From Lysobacter luteus (GTDB lineage Bacteria > Pseudomonadota > Gammaproteobacteria > Xanthomonadales > Xanthomonadaceae): DNA of 64,000 bases. This document shows positions 1 through 8,396 of this stretch, piece after piece; position 1 is the first letter of the stretch, and each line of letters opens with the position of its first letter. The notes beneath the pieces were generated by a model, which saw nothing but the letters and a program-made list of their open reading frames with translations, searched no databases and was not told where the DNA came from. The position numbers and the translations under genes are program-made. The DNA is taken from contig NZ_OU015430.1 in NCBI RefSeq assembly GCF_907164845.1, forward strand, positions 1,292,001 to 1,356,000. The letters are read 5' to 3'.

Positions 1-1389
1 GGTCTCGCGTGGGCCCGGTTCGCGCTCACGGAAGGCCGGGCGGGGCGGGGGGGTGAGGAGCAGCGGGTTCTCGCCCTGTACCAGCTTGGCGAGGGCGGCG
101 GCGATCTCGACCGCGGGCACGTTCTGTTCGCGCTCGTAGCGCTCGACCAGGTCGCGGAACAGTGACAGGTCCTCGCCCTGCAACGCGTCGCCGATGCGGC
201 CGAGGAACTTGGACACGCGCTGCTCGTTGACCGTCTCGATCGTCGGCAGCTCCATCGGCTCGATCGGCTGGCGGGTGGCCCGCTCGATCGCGCGCAGCAT
301 GCCGCGCTCGCGCGGGGTGACGAACAGGATCGCCTCACCCTTGCGGCCCGCGCGTCCGGTCCGGCCGATGCGGTGGACGTAGCTCTCGGTGTCGTACGGG
401 ATGTCGTAATTGAGGACGTGGCTGATGCGCTCCACGTCCAGGCCGCGCGCGGCGACGTCCGTCGCCACGAGTACGTCGATCCGGCCGTCCTTGAGGTTCT
501 GGATGGTCTTCTCGCGCTGCTGCTGCTGCACGTCGCCATTGATCGCGGCGGCGGCAATGCCGCGCGCGGCCAGCTTGTCGGCCAGCTCCTCGGTGCCCAG
601 CTTGGTCCGCGCGAACACGATCATCGCGTCGAATGGCTCCGCCTCCAGGATGCGCGTCAGTGCGTCCAGCTTGTGCACGCCGCTGACGGACCAGTAGCGC
701 TGGCGGATATTCGCCGCGGTGCTGGTCTTGTTCTTGATGGCGACCTCGACCGGATCCTTCAGGTAGGTCTGGGCGATGCGCTTGATCTGCGACGGCATGG
801 TGGCCGAGAACAGGGCGACCTGGCGCGTCTCCGGCGTCTTCTTGAGCACCGCCTCGACGTCGTCGATGAAGCCCATCCGCAGCATCTCGTCGGCCTCATC
901 CAGCACCAGGCAGCGCAGCTCGGACAGGTCCAGCGAGCCGCGCTCCAGGTGGTCGATCACCCGGCCGGGGGTGCCGACCACCACCTGGACGCCGCGCTTG
1001 AGCGCCTGCAACTGGGGGTAGTAGCTCTGGCCACCGTAGATCGGCAGCACGTGGAAGCCGGGCAGGTGATGGGCGTACTTCTGGAACGCCTCGGCCACCT
1101 GGATGGCCAGTTCGCGCGTCGGTGCGAGCACAAGCACCTGGGGCGTCTTCTGCGCCGGGTCGATGTTGGCCAGCGCCGGCAGCGCGAACGCCGCGGTCTT
1201 GCCGGTGCCGGTCTGGGCCTGGCCCAGGACGTCGCGACCGGCCAGCAGCGGCGGGATGGTCGCGGCCTGGATCGGGGAGGGCGACTCGTAGCCGACGTCG
1301 GACAGTGCCTTCAGCAGGGCTTCGGGCAGGGCCAGGTCGGTGAATTTGATCGACGGTGTCTCGGGGGAGGCGGGCGTTTCGGCGCTCAT
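1..1389 (-). CDS. deaD: DEAD-box ATP-dependent RNA helicase, DeaD/CsdA type (partial, C-terminus off the window)
   Basis: ATP-dependent RNA unwinding, expected in ribosome assembly and mRNA turnover. The 463 visible residues carry every DEAD-box motif in order: Q motif near 33-41, Walker A AQTGTGKT at 58-65, PTREL at 91-95, DEAD at 164-167, SAT at 195-197 and HRIGRTGR at 339-346. About 110 residues follow the helicase core before the window edge, which fits the long C-terminal extension with an RNA-binding domain of DeaD rather than the short RhlB or SrmB forms; that the missing end carries the DbpA-like RNA-binding domain is inference. The start is the ATG at 1389. It is divergent from selO. 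Confidence 0.93.
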   Translation of the reverse strand, partial: MSAETPASPETPSIKFTDLALPEALLKALSDVGYESPSPIQAATIPPLLAGRDVLGQAQTGTGKTAAFALPALANIDPAQKTPQVLVLAPTRELAIQVAEAFQKYAHHLPGFHVLPIYGGQSYYPQLQALKRGVQVVVGTPGRVIDHLERGSLDLSELRCLVLDEADEMLRMGFIDDVEAVLKKTPETRQVALFSATMPSQIKRIAQTYLKDPVEVAIKNKTSTAANIRQRYWSVSGVHKLDALTRILEAEPFDAMIVFARTKLGTEELADKLAARGIAAAAINGDVQQQQREKTIQNLKDGRIDVLVATDVAARGLDVERISHVLNYDIPYDTESYVHRIGRTGRAGRKGEAILFVTPRERGMLRAIERATRQPIEPMELPTIETVNEQRVSKFLGRIGDALQGEDLSLFRDLVERYEREQNVPAVEIAAALAKLVQGENPLLLTPPPRPAFREREPGPRET

Positions 1390-1531
1390 CGCTACTCTCG
1401 TTGGCGCCGGCGGGGCCGGTCGGGGGGCGCATAGTCTAGCGGGGCAGAGTGGTGCGACGCGTGGACGCGCCCCGGCGACACCGGAACGCGCCTCGCCAAT
1501 GCGTTGACCTCTGGCGGCCTACGATGGCCGG

Positions 1532-3109
1532 ATGCTGGACCTCGACTTCGACAACGCCTTCATCCGCGAACTGCCCGGCGACCCGCGCGCCGGGCCCGGG
1601 GTGCGCGAGGTGGCGCAGGCCTGGTCGGCGGTGGAACCAACCCCGGTGGCCGCGCCGCGACTGCTCGCGCACTCCGGCGAGATAGCGAAGGCGTTGGGCA
1701 TTACGCCCGACGACGTGGCATCCGCGCGTTTTGCCCGGGTCTTCGGCGGCAACGAGCTGCTGCCGGGCATGCAGCCCTACGCGGCCAACTACGGCGGCCA
1801 CCAGTTCGGGCACTGGGCGGGCCAGCTCGGAGACGGCCGCGCGATCACGCTGGGCGAGGCGGTGACTCCCACGGGCGAGCGCTGGGAGCTTCAATTGAAA
1901 GGGGCCGGCCCGACCCCGTACTCGCGTACCGCCGACGGCCGTGCGGTGCTGCGCTCCTCGGTGCGCGAGTTCCTCTGCAGCGAGGCGATGCACCACCTCG
2001 GCGTGCCGACGACGCGCGCGCTGAGCCTGGTCGGTACCGGCGAGGCGGTGGTGCGCGACATGTTCTACGACGGGCACCCGGCCCCGGAGCCTGGCGCGAT
2101 CGTGTGCCGGGTCGCGCCGTCGTTCCTGCGCTTCGGCAATTTCGAACTGCCGTCCGCGCGTGGCGACCTGGCCCTGCTGCGCCGGCTGGCCGACTTCTGC
2201 ATCCCCCGCGACTTCCCGCACCTCCACGGCGACCGCGAGGCGCTGCGGGCCGCGTGGTTCGGCGAGGTCTGCGAGCGCACGGCGGTGATGGTCGGCCACT
2301 GGATGCGCGTGGGCTTTGTCCACGGAGTGATGAACACCGACAACATGTCCATCCTCGGGTTGACGATCGATTACGGCCCCTACGGCTGGATCGACAACTA
2401 CGACCCGGACTGGACCCCCAACACCACCGACCGCCAGCACCGGCGCTATCGCTTCGGCCAACAGCCGGCGGTCGCGTACTGGAACCTCGGCCGACTCGCG
2501 GCCGCGCTGTCGCCGCTGTTCGACGGCGTGGAGCCGCTGCAGGCCGGGCTGCAGCGCTACATCGACGCCTACACCGCGGCCGACCGCGACAACACCGCGC
2601 GCAAGCTCGGGCTGGCGGAGTGCCGCGAGGACGACACCGACCTGATGCAGGCGTTGCAGGACCTCATGCGCCTGGCCGAGGCCGACATGACCCTGGTGTT
2701 CCGTGCACTGCTCGACTTCGCGCCCGACGCGGATCCCGGCGGCCAACCGGCCGCGTTCACCGACGCCTTTGGATCGGCGTTCTACGACCCCGACAAGCGG
2801 GCCGCATCGGCCGCCGCGTTCGAGGAATGGCTGGCGCGCTACGCCGGTCGCCTGCGCGAGGACCCGCTGTCGGCCGCCGAGCGCCGCGAGCGGATGCGGC
2901 TCGCCAACCCGCGTTACGTGTTGCGGAACTACCTTGCCCAGCAGGCGATCGATCGCGCCACGGCCGGCGAGCCCGAGGCGGTGATGGAGCTGCTGGACGT
3001 GATGCGACGGCCGTACGACGACCAGCCCGGGCGCGAAGCCTATGCCGCGCGCCGGCCGGACTGGGCGCGCACGAAAGCCGGCTGCTCGATGCTGTCGTGC
3101 AGTTCGTGA
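1532..3109 (+). CDS. selO: Protein adenylyltransferase SelO (YdiU family)
   Basis: SelO proteins are pseudokinase-fold enzymes that transfer AMP from ATP to Ser, Thr or Tyr of target proteins and are linked to redox homeostasis. The 525-residue product is of normal family length. Visible signatures are LQLKGAG with Lys123, the segment [13 protein letters not shown] at 264-276 with Asn271, and Asp280 in TIDYGP, which fit the nucleotide- and metal-binding residues of the family. The C-terminus ends CSMLSCSS: Cys523, third from the end, occupies the place of selenocysteine in vertebrate SelO. The gene is monocistronic, divergent from deaD, and followed by a REP palindrome. Confidence 0.93.
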   Translation: MLDLDFDNAFIRELPGDPRAGPGVREVAQAWSAVEPTPVAAPRLLAHSGEIAKALGITPDDVASARFARVFGGNELLPGMQPYAANYGGHQFGHWAGQLGDGRAITLGEAVTPTGERWELQLKGAGPTPYSRTADGRAVLRSSVREFLCSEAMHHLGVPTTRALSLVGTGEAVVRDMFYDGHPAPEPGAIVCRVAPSFLRFGNFELPSARGDLALLRRLADFCIPRDFPHLHGDREALRAAWFGEVCERTAVMVGHWMRVGFVHGVMNTDNMSILGLTIDYGPYGWIDNYDPDWTPNTTDRQHRRYRFGQQPAVAYWNLGRLAAALSPLFDGVEPLQAGLQRYIDAYTAADRDNTARKLGLAECREDDTDLMQALQDLMRLAEADMTLVFRALLDFAPDADPGGQPAAFTDAFGSAFYDPDKRAASAAAFEEWLARYAGRLREDPLSAAERRERMRLANPRYVLRNYLAQQAIDRATAGEPEAVMELLDVMRRPYDDQPGREAYAARRPDWARTKAGCSMLSCSS

Positions 3110-3123
3110 CCTCCGGTTGTGTG

Positions 3124-3199
3124 TGTAGGAGCGGCTTCAGCCGCGATCGTGGTCCGTAATGCTGTGGAGCATTCGATCGCGGCTGAAGCCGCTCCTACA
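3124..3199. repeat. REP-type palindrome, copy 1 (perfect 26-bp inverted repeat)
   Basis: Left arm 3124-3149 starts TGTAGGAGCGGCTTCAGCC; right arm 3174-3199 is its exact reverse complement, with a 24-base loop. A near-identical element lies at 35503-35579, with a degenerate one at 44881-44947 and a half copy at 56447-56469. Intergenic placement directly after a stop codon fits REP/BIME-like elements of Gammaproteobacteria. It could also act as a transcript-end hairpin for selO. Confidence 0.85.
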
Positions 3200-3316
3200 G
3201 ATGCTGGTACCTGCTGGTACCGACACGGTCGCCCACCTGAACACACGCCCGCCCCGATAACCCCCGGTTCACCTCCTCGCAACGATGCTCGGAACCCTGC
3301 GATCAGGAGCCAACTC

Positions 3317-4015
3317 ATGACCATCCAGACCGATTCTCCACGGCGTTGGCGCACTGCCTTCCGCTGGCTGTCACTCTCCGCCGCGGCCATGCTCCTTGCG
3401 GGTTGCATGACCGGTTACGGCACCCCCGGTGGCGGCTACGGCCAAGGTGGCGGATATGGCCAGGGCGGCAGTTACGGCTACGGCAGCGAGCGGATCCTCG
3501 GCACCGTCCAGGACGTCGACCCGCGCTACGGCCGGATCGTGCTGACCGCCGACCAAGGCTATGGCGCCCGGGTGTCGCAGGTTGCGCTGCGCTACGACCG
3601 CAACACCCGGCTGGTCTACCAGGGCCAGCTGCACGACCCCGCCGGGCTGGAGCGCGGCGACCGCATCAGCGTCGAAGCGCAGCGTTCCGGCAGCGAGCTG
3701 TGGGCGCGCAACATCGAGGTCGTCCACAACGTCCGCGACAGCCACGGCGGCGGTTACTACGGTGGCGACCTCAGCGGTTCGGTGCGCTGGGTGGACGCGC
3801 GCGCGCAGGTCATCGAGATCACCCGGGGTGGCTACAGCGGCCGGGCCGAGCGGGTCCGCTACGACAACCGCACCTTGGTCGAGCACCGCGGCCAGCGCAT
3901 CCGCCCGGAGGCGCTGGAGCCGGGCGACGTGATCCGCATCCAGGCACGGCCCTACGGCAACGACTGGGTCGCCGAGCGCATCTGGGTCGAGGTCGACACC
4001 CGCTCGCGCTACTGA
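3317..4015 (+). CDS. Putative lipoprotein with two tandem beta-rich (OB-like) repeats
   Basis: Function unknown. The start is the ATG at 3317, preceded by AGGAG at 3305-3309; upstream in-frame extension would run through the REP palindrome and is rejected. The 232-residue product has a lipoprotein signal peptide with lipobox LAGC and Cys30, then a Gly/Tyr/Gln-rich linker (31-56). Two similar segments follow, about 58-137 and 151-227, each running from a GTV or GSV strand through RYD or YDNRT to ERGD or EPGD and a final strand with WARNIEV or WAERIWV. This is a clear internal duplication and resembles the DUF5666 type of OB-fold repeat, though I am not certain of that family. Expected location is the periplasmic face of a membrane. 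Confidence 0.8.
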   Translation: MTIQTDSPRRWRTAFRWLSLSAAAMLLAGCMTGYGTPGGGYGQGGGYGQGGSYGYGSERILGTVQDVDPRYGRIVLTADQGYGARVSQVALRYDRNTRLVYQGQLHDPAGLERGDRISVEAQRSGSELWARNIEVVHNVRDSHGGGYYGGDLSGSVRWVDARAQVIEITRGGYSGRAERVRYDNRTLVEHRGQRIRPEALEPGDVIRIQARPYGNDWVAERIWVEVDTRSRY

Positions 4016-4052
4016 CGTCCGTGTACGGGGTCCGGCCACGTAGAATGGCCGG

Positions 4053-5945
4053 ATGCCCCTGATTACCCTGAACAGCGTCGACTACAGCGTCGGCGGCCCG
4101 CTCCTGCTCGAGAACGTCGATTTCGCGGTCGAACCCGGTGAGCGCGTCGCGCTCATCGGCCGCAACGGCGCCGGCAAGTCCACCCTGCTCAAGCTCCTGT
4201 CCGGGGACATCCTCCCCGACGACGGCGAGATCCGGCGCGAGGGCGGGGCGCGCGTCGCCCGCCTCGAACAGGAGGTGCCCGCCGGTGCGGCGGGTGACGT
4301 GTTCGACGTCGTCGCCGACGGCATGGGCGAGCTGGGCAAGTGGCTGGCCGAGTTCCACCACCTCAGCCACGCCGAGGAATTCGACGCGGACGCGATGTCC
4401 GCCGTGCAGGCCAAGATCGACGCCGCGCAGGGCTGGAGCGCCGACCAGCGCGTGGTCGAGACGCTCGACAAGCTCGGGCTTGACGGCGACGCGCAGTTCT
4501 CCGGGCTCTCCGGCGGCATGAAGCGCCGCGTGCTGCTGGCCCGCGCGCTGGTATCGGCGCCGGACCTGCTGCTGCTGGACGAACCGACCAACCACCTGGA
4601 CATCGAGTCGATCGACTGGCTCGAGGGCTTCCTCAAGTCGTGGCCCGGCGCCCTGGTCTTCGTCACCCATGACCGCCGCTTCCTGCGCGCACTGGCCACC
4701 CGCATCGTCGAGATCGACCGCGGCCAGCTGACCAGCTGGCCGGGCGACTGGGCCAACTACGAGCGTCGCCGCGAGGAGCGCCTGAACGCCGAGGCGCAGG
4801 AGAACGCGCGCTTCGACAAATTGCTGGCGCAGGAGGAAGTCTGGATCCGGCAGGGCATCAAGGCGCGCCGCACCCGCGACGAAGGCCGGGTGCGGCGGCT
4901 CAAGGCGATGCGCGACGAGCGGGCGCAGCGGCGCGAGCGCACCGGCAACGTGAAGATGGAATTCGCCCAGTCGGAGAACTCCGGCAAGAAGGTCATCGAG
5001 GCCAAGCATGTTTCGTTCGATTACGGCGGCCGGGTGCTGCTCGATGACATCTCCACCACCGTCTTCCGCGGCGACCGCATCGGTTTGATCGGGCCCAACG
5101 GCAGCGGCAAGACGACGCTGCTCAAGACCCTCCTGGGCGGCCTCCAGCCGACCACCGGCGAGGTCAAGCTGGGCAGCAACCTGCAGGTGGCGTACTTCGA
5201 CCAGTACCGCGCAACCCTGCGCGAGGACTGGAACGCGATCGAAAACGTCGCCGAGGGCCGCGAGTTCGTCGAGGTCGGCGGCAAACAGAAGCACGTGATC
5301 GGGTACCTGCAGGACTTCCTGTTCACCCCCGAGCGCGCGCGTGCGCCGATCACCCGGCTGTCGGGCGGCGAGCGCAACCGGCTGCTGCTGGCCAAGCTGT
5401 TCGCCCAGCCGTCCAACCTGCTGGTGATGGACGAACCGACCAACGACCTCGATGTCGAGACCCTGGAGCTGCTGGAAGAGCTGCTCGGGGACTACCCCGG
5501 CACCTTGTTGCTGGTCAGCCATGACCGCGACTTCCTGGACAACGTCGTCACCTCGACCCTGGTGATGGAAGGCGAGGGTCGCGTCGGCGAGTACGTCGGT
5601 GGCTACAGCGACTGGCTGCGCCAGCGGCGCCCACCGGCGACGCCGGACAGCGGGCGGCCCACCCGGCTGGCTGCCGACCCGGGCGCGACCGGCGCGACGC
5701 CGGCGCCTCCACCCGCAGCGACGCCAGCCCGCAAGCGCAGTTTCAAGGAACAGCGCGAACTCGAACAGCTGCCGGCGACGATCGAGTCGCTCGAGACGCG
5801 CCTGGCGGCCAAGACCGCCGAGATGAACGACCCCGGCTTCTTCCAGCGCGACAGCGCCGCGATCACCGCGCACAACCGCGAACTCGCGCAACTCCAGGGC
5901 GAGCTGGACAAGGCGTACGCACGGTGGTCGGAACTGGAGGGTTAG
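4053..5945 (+). CDS. uup: ABC-F family ATPase Uup
   Basis: ABC-F proteins lack membrane domains and act on ribosomes; Uup is tied to translation stress and to suppression of transposon excision. The 630 residues hold two ABC modules: Walker A GRNGAGKS at 36-43, signature LSGGM at 152-156 and Walker B LLLLDEPT at 172-179, then a second Walker A GPNGSGKT near 347 and LSGGERN near 436. After a Pro/Ala-rich linker (about 535-560) comes a charged coiled coil to the end, the DNA-binding CTD that separates Uup from EttA. The ATG at 4053 lies 37 bases after the lipoprotein gene. Confidence 0.92.
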   Translation: MPLITLNSVDYSVGGPLLLENVDFAVEPGERVALIGRNGAGKSTLLKLLSGDILPDDGEIRREGGARVARLEQEVPAGAAGDVFDVVADGMGELGKWLAEFHHLSHAEEFDADAMSAVQAKIDAAQGWSADQRVVETLDKLGLDGDAQFSGLSGGMKRRVLLARALVSAPDLLLLDEPTNHLDIESIDWLEGFLKSWPGALVFVTHDRRFLRALATRIVEIDRGQLTSWPGDWANYERRREERLNAEAQENARFDKLLAQEEVWIRQGIKARRTRDEGRVRRLKAMRDERAQRRERTGNVKMEFAQSENSGKKVIEAKHVSFDYGGRVLLDDISTTVFRGDRIGLIGPNGSGKTTLLKTLLGGLQPTTGEVKLGSNLQVAYFDQYRATLREDWNAIENVAEGREFVEVGGKQKHVIGYLQDFLFTPERARAPITRLSGGERNRLLLAKLFAQPSNLLVMDEPTNDLDVETLELLEELLGDYPGTLLLVSHDRDFLDNVVTSTLVMEGEGRVGEYVGGYSDWLRQRRPPATPDSGRPTRLAADPGATGATPAPPPAATPARKRSFKEQRELEQLPATIESLETRLAAKTAEMNDPGFFQRDSAAITAHNRELAQLQGELDKAYARWSELEG

Positions 5946-5947
5946 GA

Positions 5948-6262
5948 CTACGTTGGCCCGGGCCGATGGCTGCTGCCGGAGCCACGTTCCACCGCTGACC
6001 CGGCACGCCGCTCGAACCCCGGATGGCGCACGCGCAGGTGGGGGCCTTCGTCGAGTTTGCCGTCGGGGCTGATCACGGCCCAGGATGCGTCACCGGCGAA
6101 GATCACCGGTACCGGCGGCTGGGACGGCGGCTCCCGGACGAAGCGCAGTTCCCACCCGAAATACTCGAGCAGGCGCAGCAGGGATTGTTGCGGGGGATTG
6201 AGCCGTTCGCGCATCCGCTCTGGATCGACAGACTCCGAGTTGCGACGTTCTGGCGTGTGCAT
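5948..6262 (-). CDS. Conserved hypothetical protein, 104 residues
   Basis: I do not recognise a named family. The start ATG at 6262 has a well-spaced GGAGG just upstream. The protein is soluble and charged; its middle (about 24-75) reads as a small globular domain with LLRLLEYFGWELRFVRE, a VPVIFAG strand and WAVISPDGKL, similar to short hypothetical proteins common in Xanthomonads and Pseudomonads. The tail is Arg/Gly/Ser-rich. It lies 110 bases downstream of the tetR gene on the same strand and ends 2 bases from the end of uup, so the two converge. A larger overlapping frame extends upstream but opposes tetR codons and is not used. Confidence 0.6.
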   Translation of the reverse strand: MHTPERRNSESVDPERMRERLNPPQQSLLRLLEYFGWELRFVREPPSQPPVPVIFAGDASWAVISPDGKLDEGPHLRVRHPGFERRAGSAVERGSGSSHRPGPT

Positions 6263-6372
6263 GGTGACCTCCGGCAGCTCCCTCCCCGTAATGCGCACAA
6301 CGCGGAAACCGTCGGTGGACAGGACGCGGCCACCGGTGTGTTGGACGAGGCTAGGGCTGAAGCCCTGTTCCG

Positions 6373-6981
6373 TCAGGCCTTTACCAGCAGCGGCACGATG
6401 TAGTGCAGGGCGCGCTCGAGCAGCTGCCGGTCCAGCTGGGGCTCGCGGGTCTCGCGCAACTTGAGGCCCTCGAACAGGCATTGCAGCAACAGCGCGCGGT
6501 CCGGCGAGACGGCAGCGGGTAGGCCATGACCGCCGGCCTCGGGATCGCGGGTCAGCCAGTCCACCAGGGCCGCGCGCAGGGTGACGTCGTAACGGTCCAG
6601 CGCCGCCGCGATCTGCGGGTCGCGGGTGGCTTCGGCAGAGATCTCCAGCAGCAGCGCGGCGTTCATCCCCTTGGCATCGGCCGAGCACGCGCGCCCGTAG
6701 TTGCTGGTCATCTCGGCGGCGAGGTCGATTCGTCGGCTGAGCCGGATGTCCTCGCGCAACAGCTGCAACTGGCGGTCGACGATGGCGAGGATGATCGCGC
6801 TCTTGTTCTCGAAGTAGCGGTAGATCAGCCCCGCGCTCATGCCCGCGGTATCGGCGATGCTGGCCATGCTGGCGGCGTGGAAGCCGTGCTCGATGAAGCA
6901 CTTCTGCGCGGCATCGAGGATGCGGCCACGTTGCAGTTCGGCGCGCTCCTGTGCCTTGTTCGAGTCGGCTTTGGCGGTCAT
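6373..6981 (-). CDS. TetR/AcrR family transcriptional regulator of the efflux operon
   Basis: Predicted ligand-responsive repressor of the RND pump encoded upstream. Of 202 residues, about 15-65 form the TetR helix-turn-helix: RGRILDAAQKCFIEHGF, then SMASIADTAGMSAGLIYRYF, the classic recognition-helix pattern. The rest is the helical ligand and dimer domain. Its ATG overlaps the stop of the outer-membrane channel gene (ATGA at 6978-6981), so it is the last gene of the same transcript, giving autoregulation if it binds the palindrome at 12855-12874. That link is inference. Confidence 0.9.
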   Translation of the reverse strand: MTAKADSNKAQERAELQRGRILDAAQKCFIEHGFHAASMASIADTAGMSAGLIYRYFENKSAIILAIVDRQLQLLREDIRLSRRIDLAAEMTSNYGRACSADAKGMNAALLLEISAEATRDPQIAAALDRYDVTLRAALVDWLTRDPEAGGHGLPAAVSPDRALLLQCLFEGLKLRETREPQLDRQLLERALHYIVPLLVKA

Positions 6982-8396
6982 GTCCCGGTCTCGGACCAGC
7001 CGCCGCCGAGGACCTTGTAGAGCGTCACGCGGTTGGCCTGTTCGGCCAGCTGCGTCGCTACGAGGGACTGGCGGGCGGCGTAGAGGGTGCGTTGAGCGTC
7101 CAGCAACACCAGGTAGCTGTCCAGTCCGGCGTCGTAGCGTGCCTGCGACAGCTCGTGGGCGCGGCCGGCCGCCTCGGCCAGGGCTGCCTGCGCCTCGCGC
7201 TGCCGTGCCAGCGTGGCCGACAGGGCCAGCGCGTCCGCCACCTCGCGGAATCCGGACTGGATGGCCTTCTCGTACTCGGCCAGGGCGATGTCGCGGTCCG
7301 CCTTGGCGACGCCCAGCGCCGCCGCCAGCCTTCCGCCTTGGAAGATCGGGATGTTGACCCGCGGGATGAAGCTCCACATGCCCGAACCGCCGTCGAACAG
7401 GCCCGACAGCTGGTCGCTGGTGCTGCCGATGCTGCCGGTCAGGGTGATCGACGGGAAGAAGGCCGCGCGCGCCGCGCCGATGTTGGCCGTTGCCGCCCGC
7501 AACTGGTGCTCCGCGGCCAGCACGTCGGGCCGGCGCAACAGCACCTCCGACGGCAGCCCGGCGGGCAGGGCGGTGATGCCGCTGACCTCGGGGACGAACG
7601 CGTCCGGCAACAGCGACGGCTCGACCTGGCCGCCTACCAGCAACGCGAGTGCGTTGCGGTCCTGTGCCACCTGGCCCTCGAACCGTGCAACGTCCGAGCG
7701 GGCCGCTTCCACCAGGGTACGGGCCTGGTTGAGGTCGAGTCCGGACACCGCGCCGAGCGCGTGGCGCTGGCCGGTCAGCTCGAACGAGGCCTCGTGGCTT
7801 GCCAGCGAGTCCCGGGCGATCGCCAGCAACTCGGTATCCGCGGCCAGTGCGAGCCACGTGTTGGCCACCTGGGCGATCAGCGCAAGCTGCGCGCTCCGCC
7901 GCGCCTCTTCGGTCGCGAAGTACTGCTGCAGTGCGGCCTGGCCCAGGTTGTGGACACGGCCGAACAGGTCCAGCTCGAAGCCCGCGATACCCGCACTGGC
8001 GGAGTAGCTTTCGCTGATGTCGACGTTGTCGCCGCCGGCCCGGGTCATGCTGACCTCGCCGCCGAGCGACGGCATCCGATCGGCACGGCGGATGCGGTAC
8101 TGGGCGCGGGCCCGCTCGACGTTGAGCATCGCCACCCGCAGGTCGCGGTTGTTCTCCAGCGCCTGCGCGACCAGCTGGTCCAAACGCGGGTCGGCGAAGA
8201 AGTCGCGCCAGCCGATGTCGGCCACCAGCGGTGCGCCGTCGTCGGGCGTCGGCGTGCTCGACGGGGTGGTCGACGGCAGCGGCCACTCGACCGGGATCGA
8301 CGGGGACGCCTCGGGCACGGGCGGCTGCAGGGTGGCGCAACCGGCCACGAACAGCACTGCAGCCAGTGCGAGCGGGGTCATCAGTGTCTTAGTCAT
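6978..8396 (-). CDS. RND efflux outer-membrane channel, NodT/OprM family lipoprotein
   Basis: Trimeric outer-membrane duct for the tripartite pump. The 472-residue product starts at the ATG at 8396 and carries a lipoprotein signal with lipobox VAGC and Cys20. The remainder is the typical tandem-duplicated OEP domain: [15 protein letters not shown] opens the first half and [28 protein letters not shown] opens the second, followed by long Ala-rich helical hairpins. It overlaps the pump gene by 8 bases upstream and the tetR start by 4 bases downstream, so translation is probably coupled. Confidence 0.94.
   Translation of the reverse strand: MTKTLMTPLALAAVLFVAGCATLQPPVPEASPSIPVEWPLPSTTPSSTPTPDDGAPLVADIGWRDFFADPRLDQLVAQALENNRDLRVAMLNVERARAQYRIRRADRMPSLGGEVSMTRAGGDNVDISESYSASAGIAGFELDLFGRVHNLGQAALQQYFATEEARRSAQLALIAQVANTWLALAADTELLAIARDSLASHEASFELTGQRHALGAVSGLDLNQARTLVEAARSDVARFEGQVAQDRNALALLVGGQVEPSLLPDAFVPEVSGITALPAGLPSEVLLRRPDVLAAEHQLRAATANIGAARAAFFPSITLTGSIGSTSDQLSGLFDGGSGMWSFIPRVNIPIFQGGRLAAALGVAKADRDIALAEYEKAIQSGFREVADALALSATLARQREAQAALAEAAGRAHELSQARYDAGLDSYLVLLDAQRTLYAARQSLVATQLAEQANRVTLYKVLGGGWSETGT

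Noticed and set aside
896-1432. Frame of 178 residues on the minus strand overlapping the start of deaD.
   Set aside because: It is an off-frame shadow; the deaD frame starting at 1389 gives all helicase motifs and is open to the window edge.
3119-3316. N-terminal extension of the lipoprotein gene by 66 residues.
   Set aside because: It would encode the REP palindrome and places the lipobox far inside; the ATG at 3317 has a good ribosome site and a normal signal peptide.
3819-5891. Long antisense frame (690 residues) opposite uup, and similar frames opposite the RND pump (9469-12414), tex and others.
   Set aside because: They oppose genes with complete family motifs, have low-complexity Arg/Ala/Gly/Leu composition typical of the non-coding strands of high-GC DNA, and show no recognisable domain.
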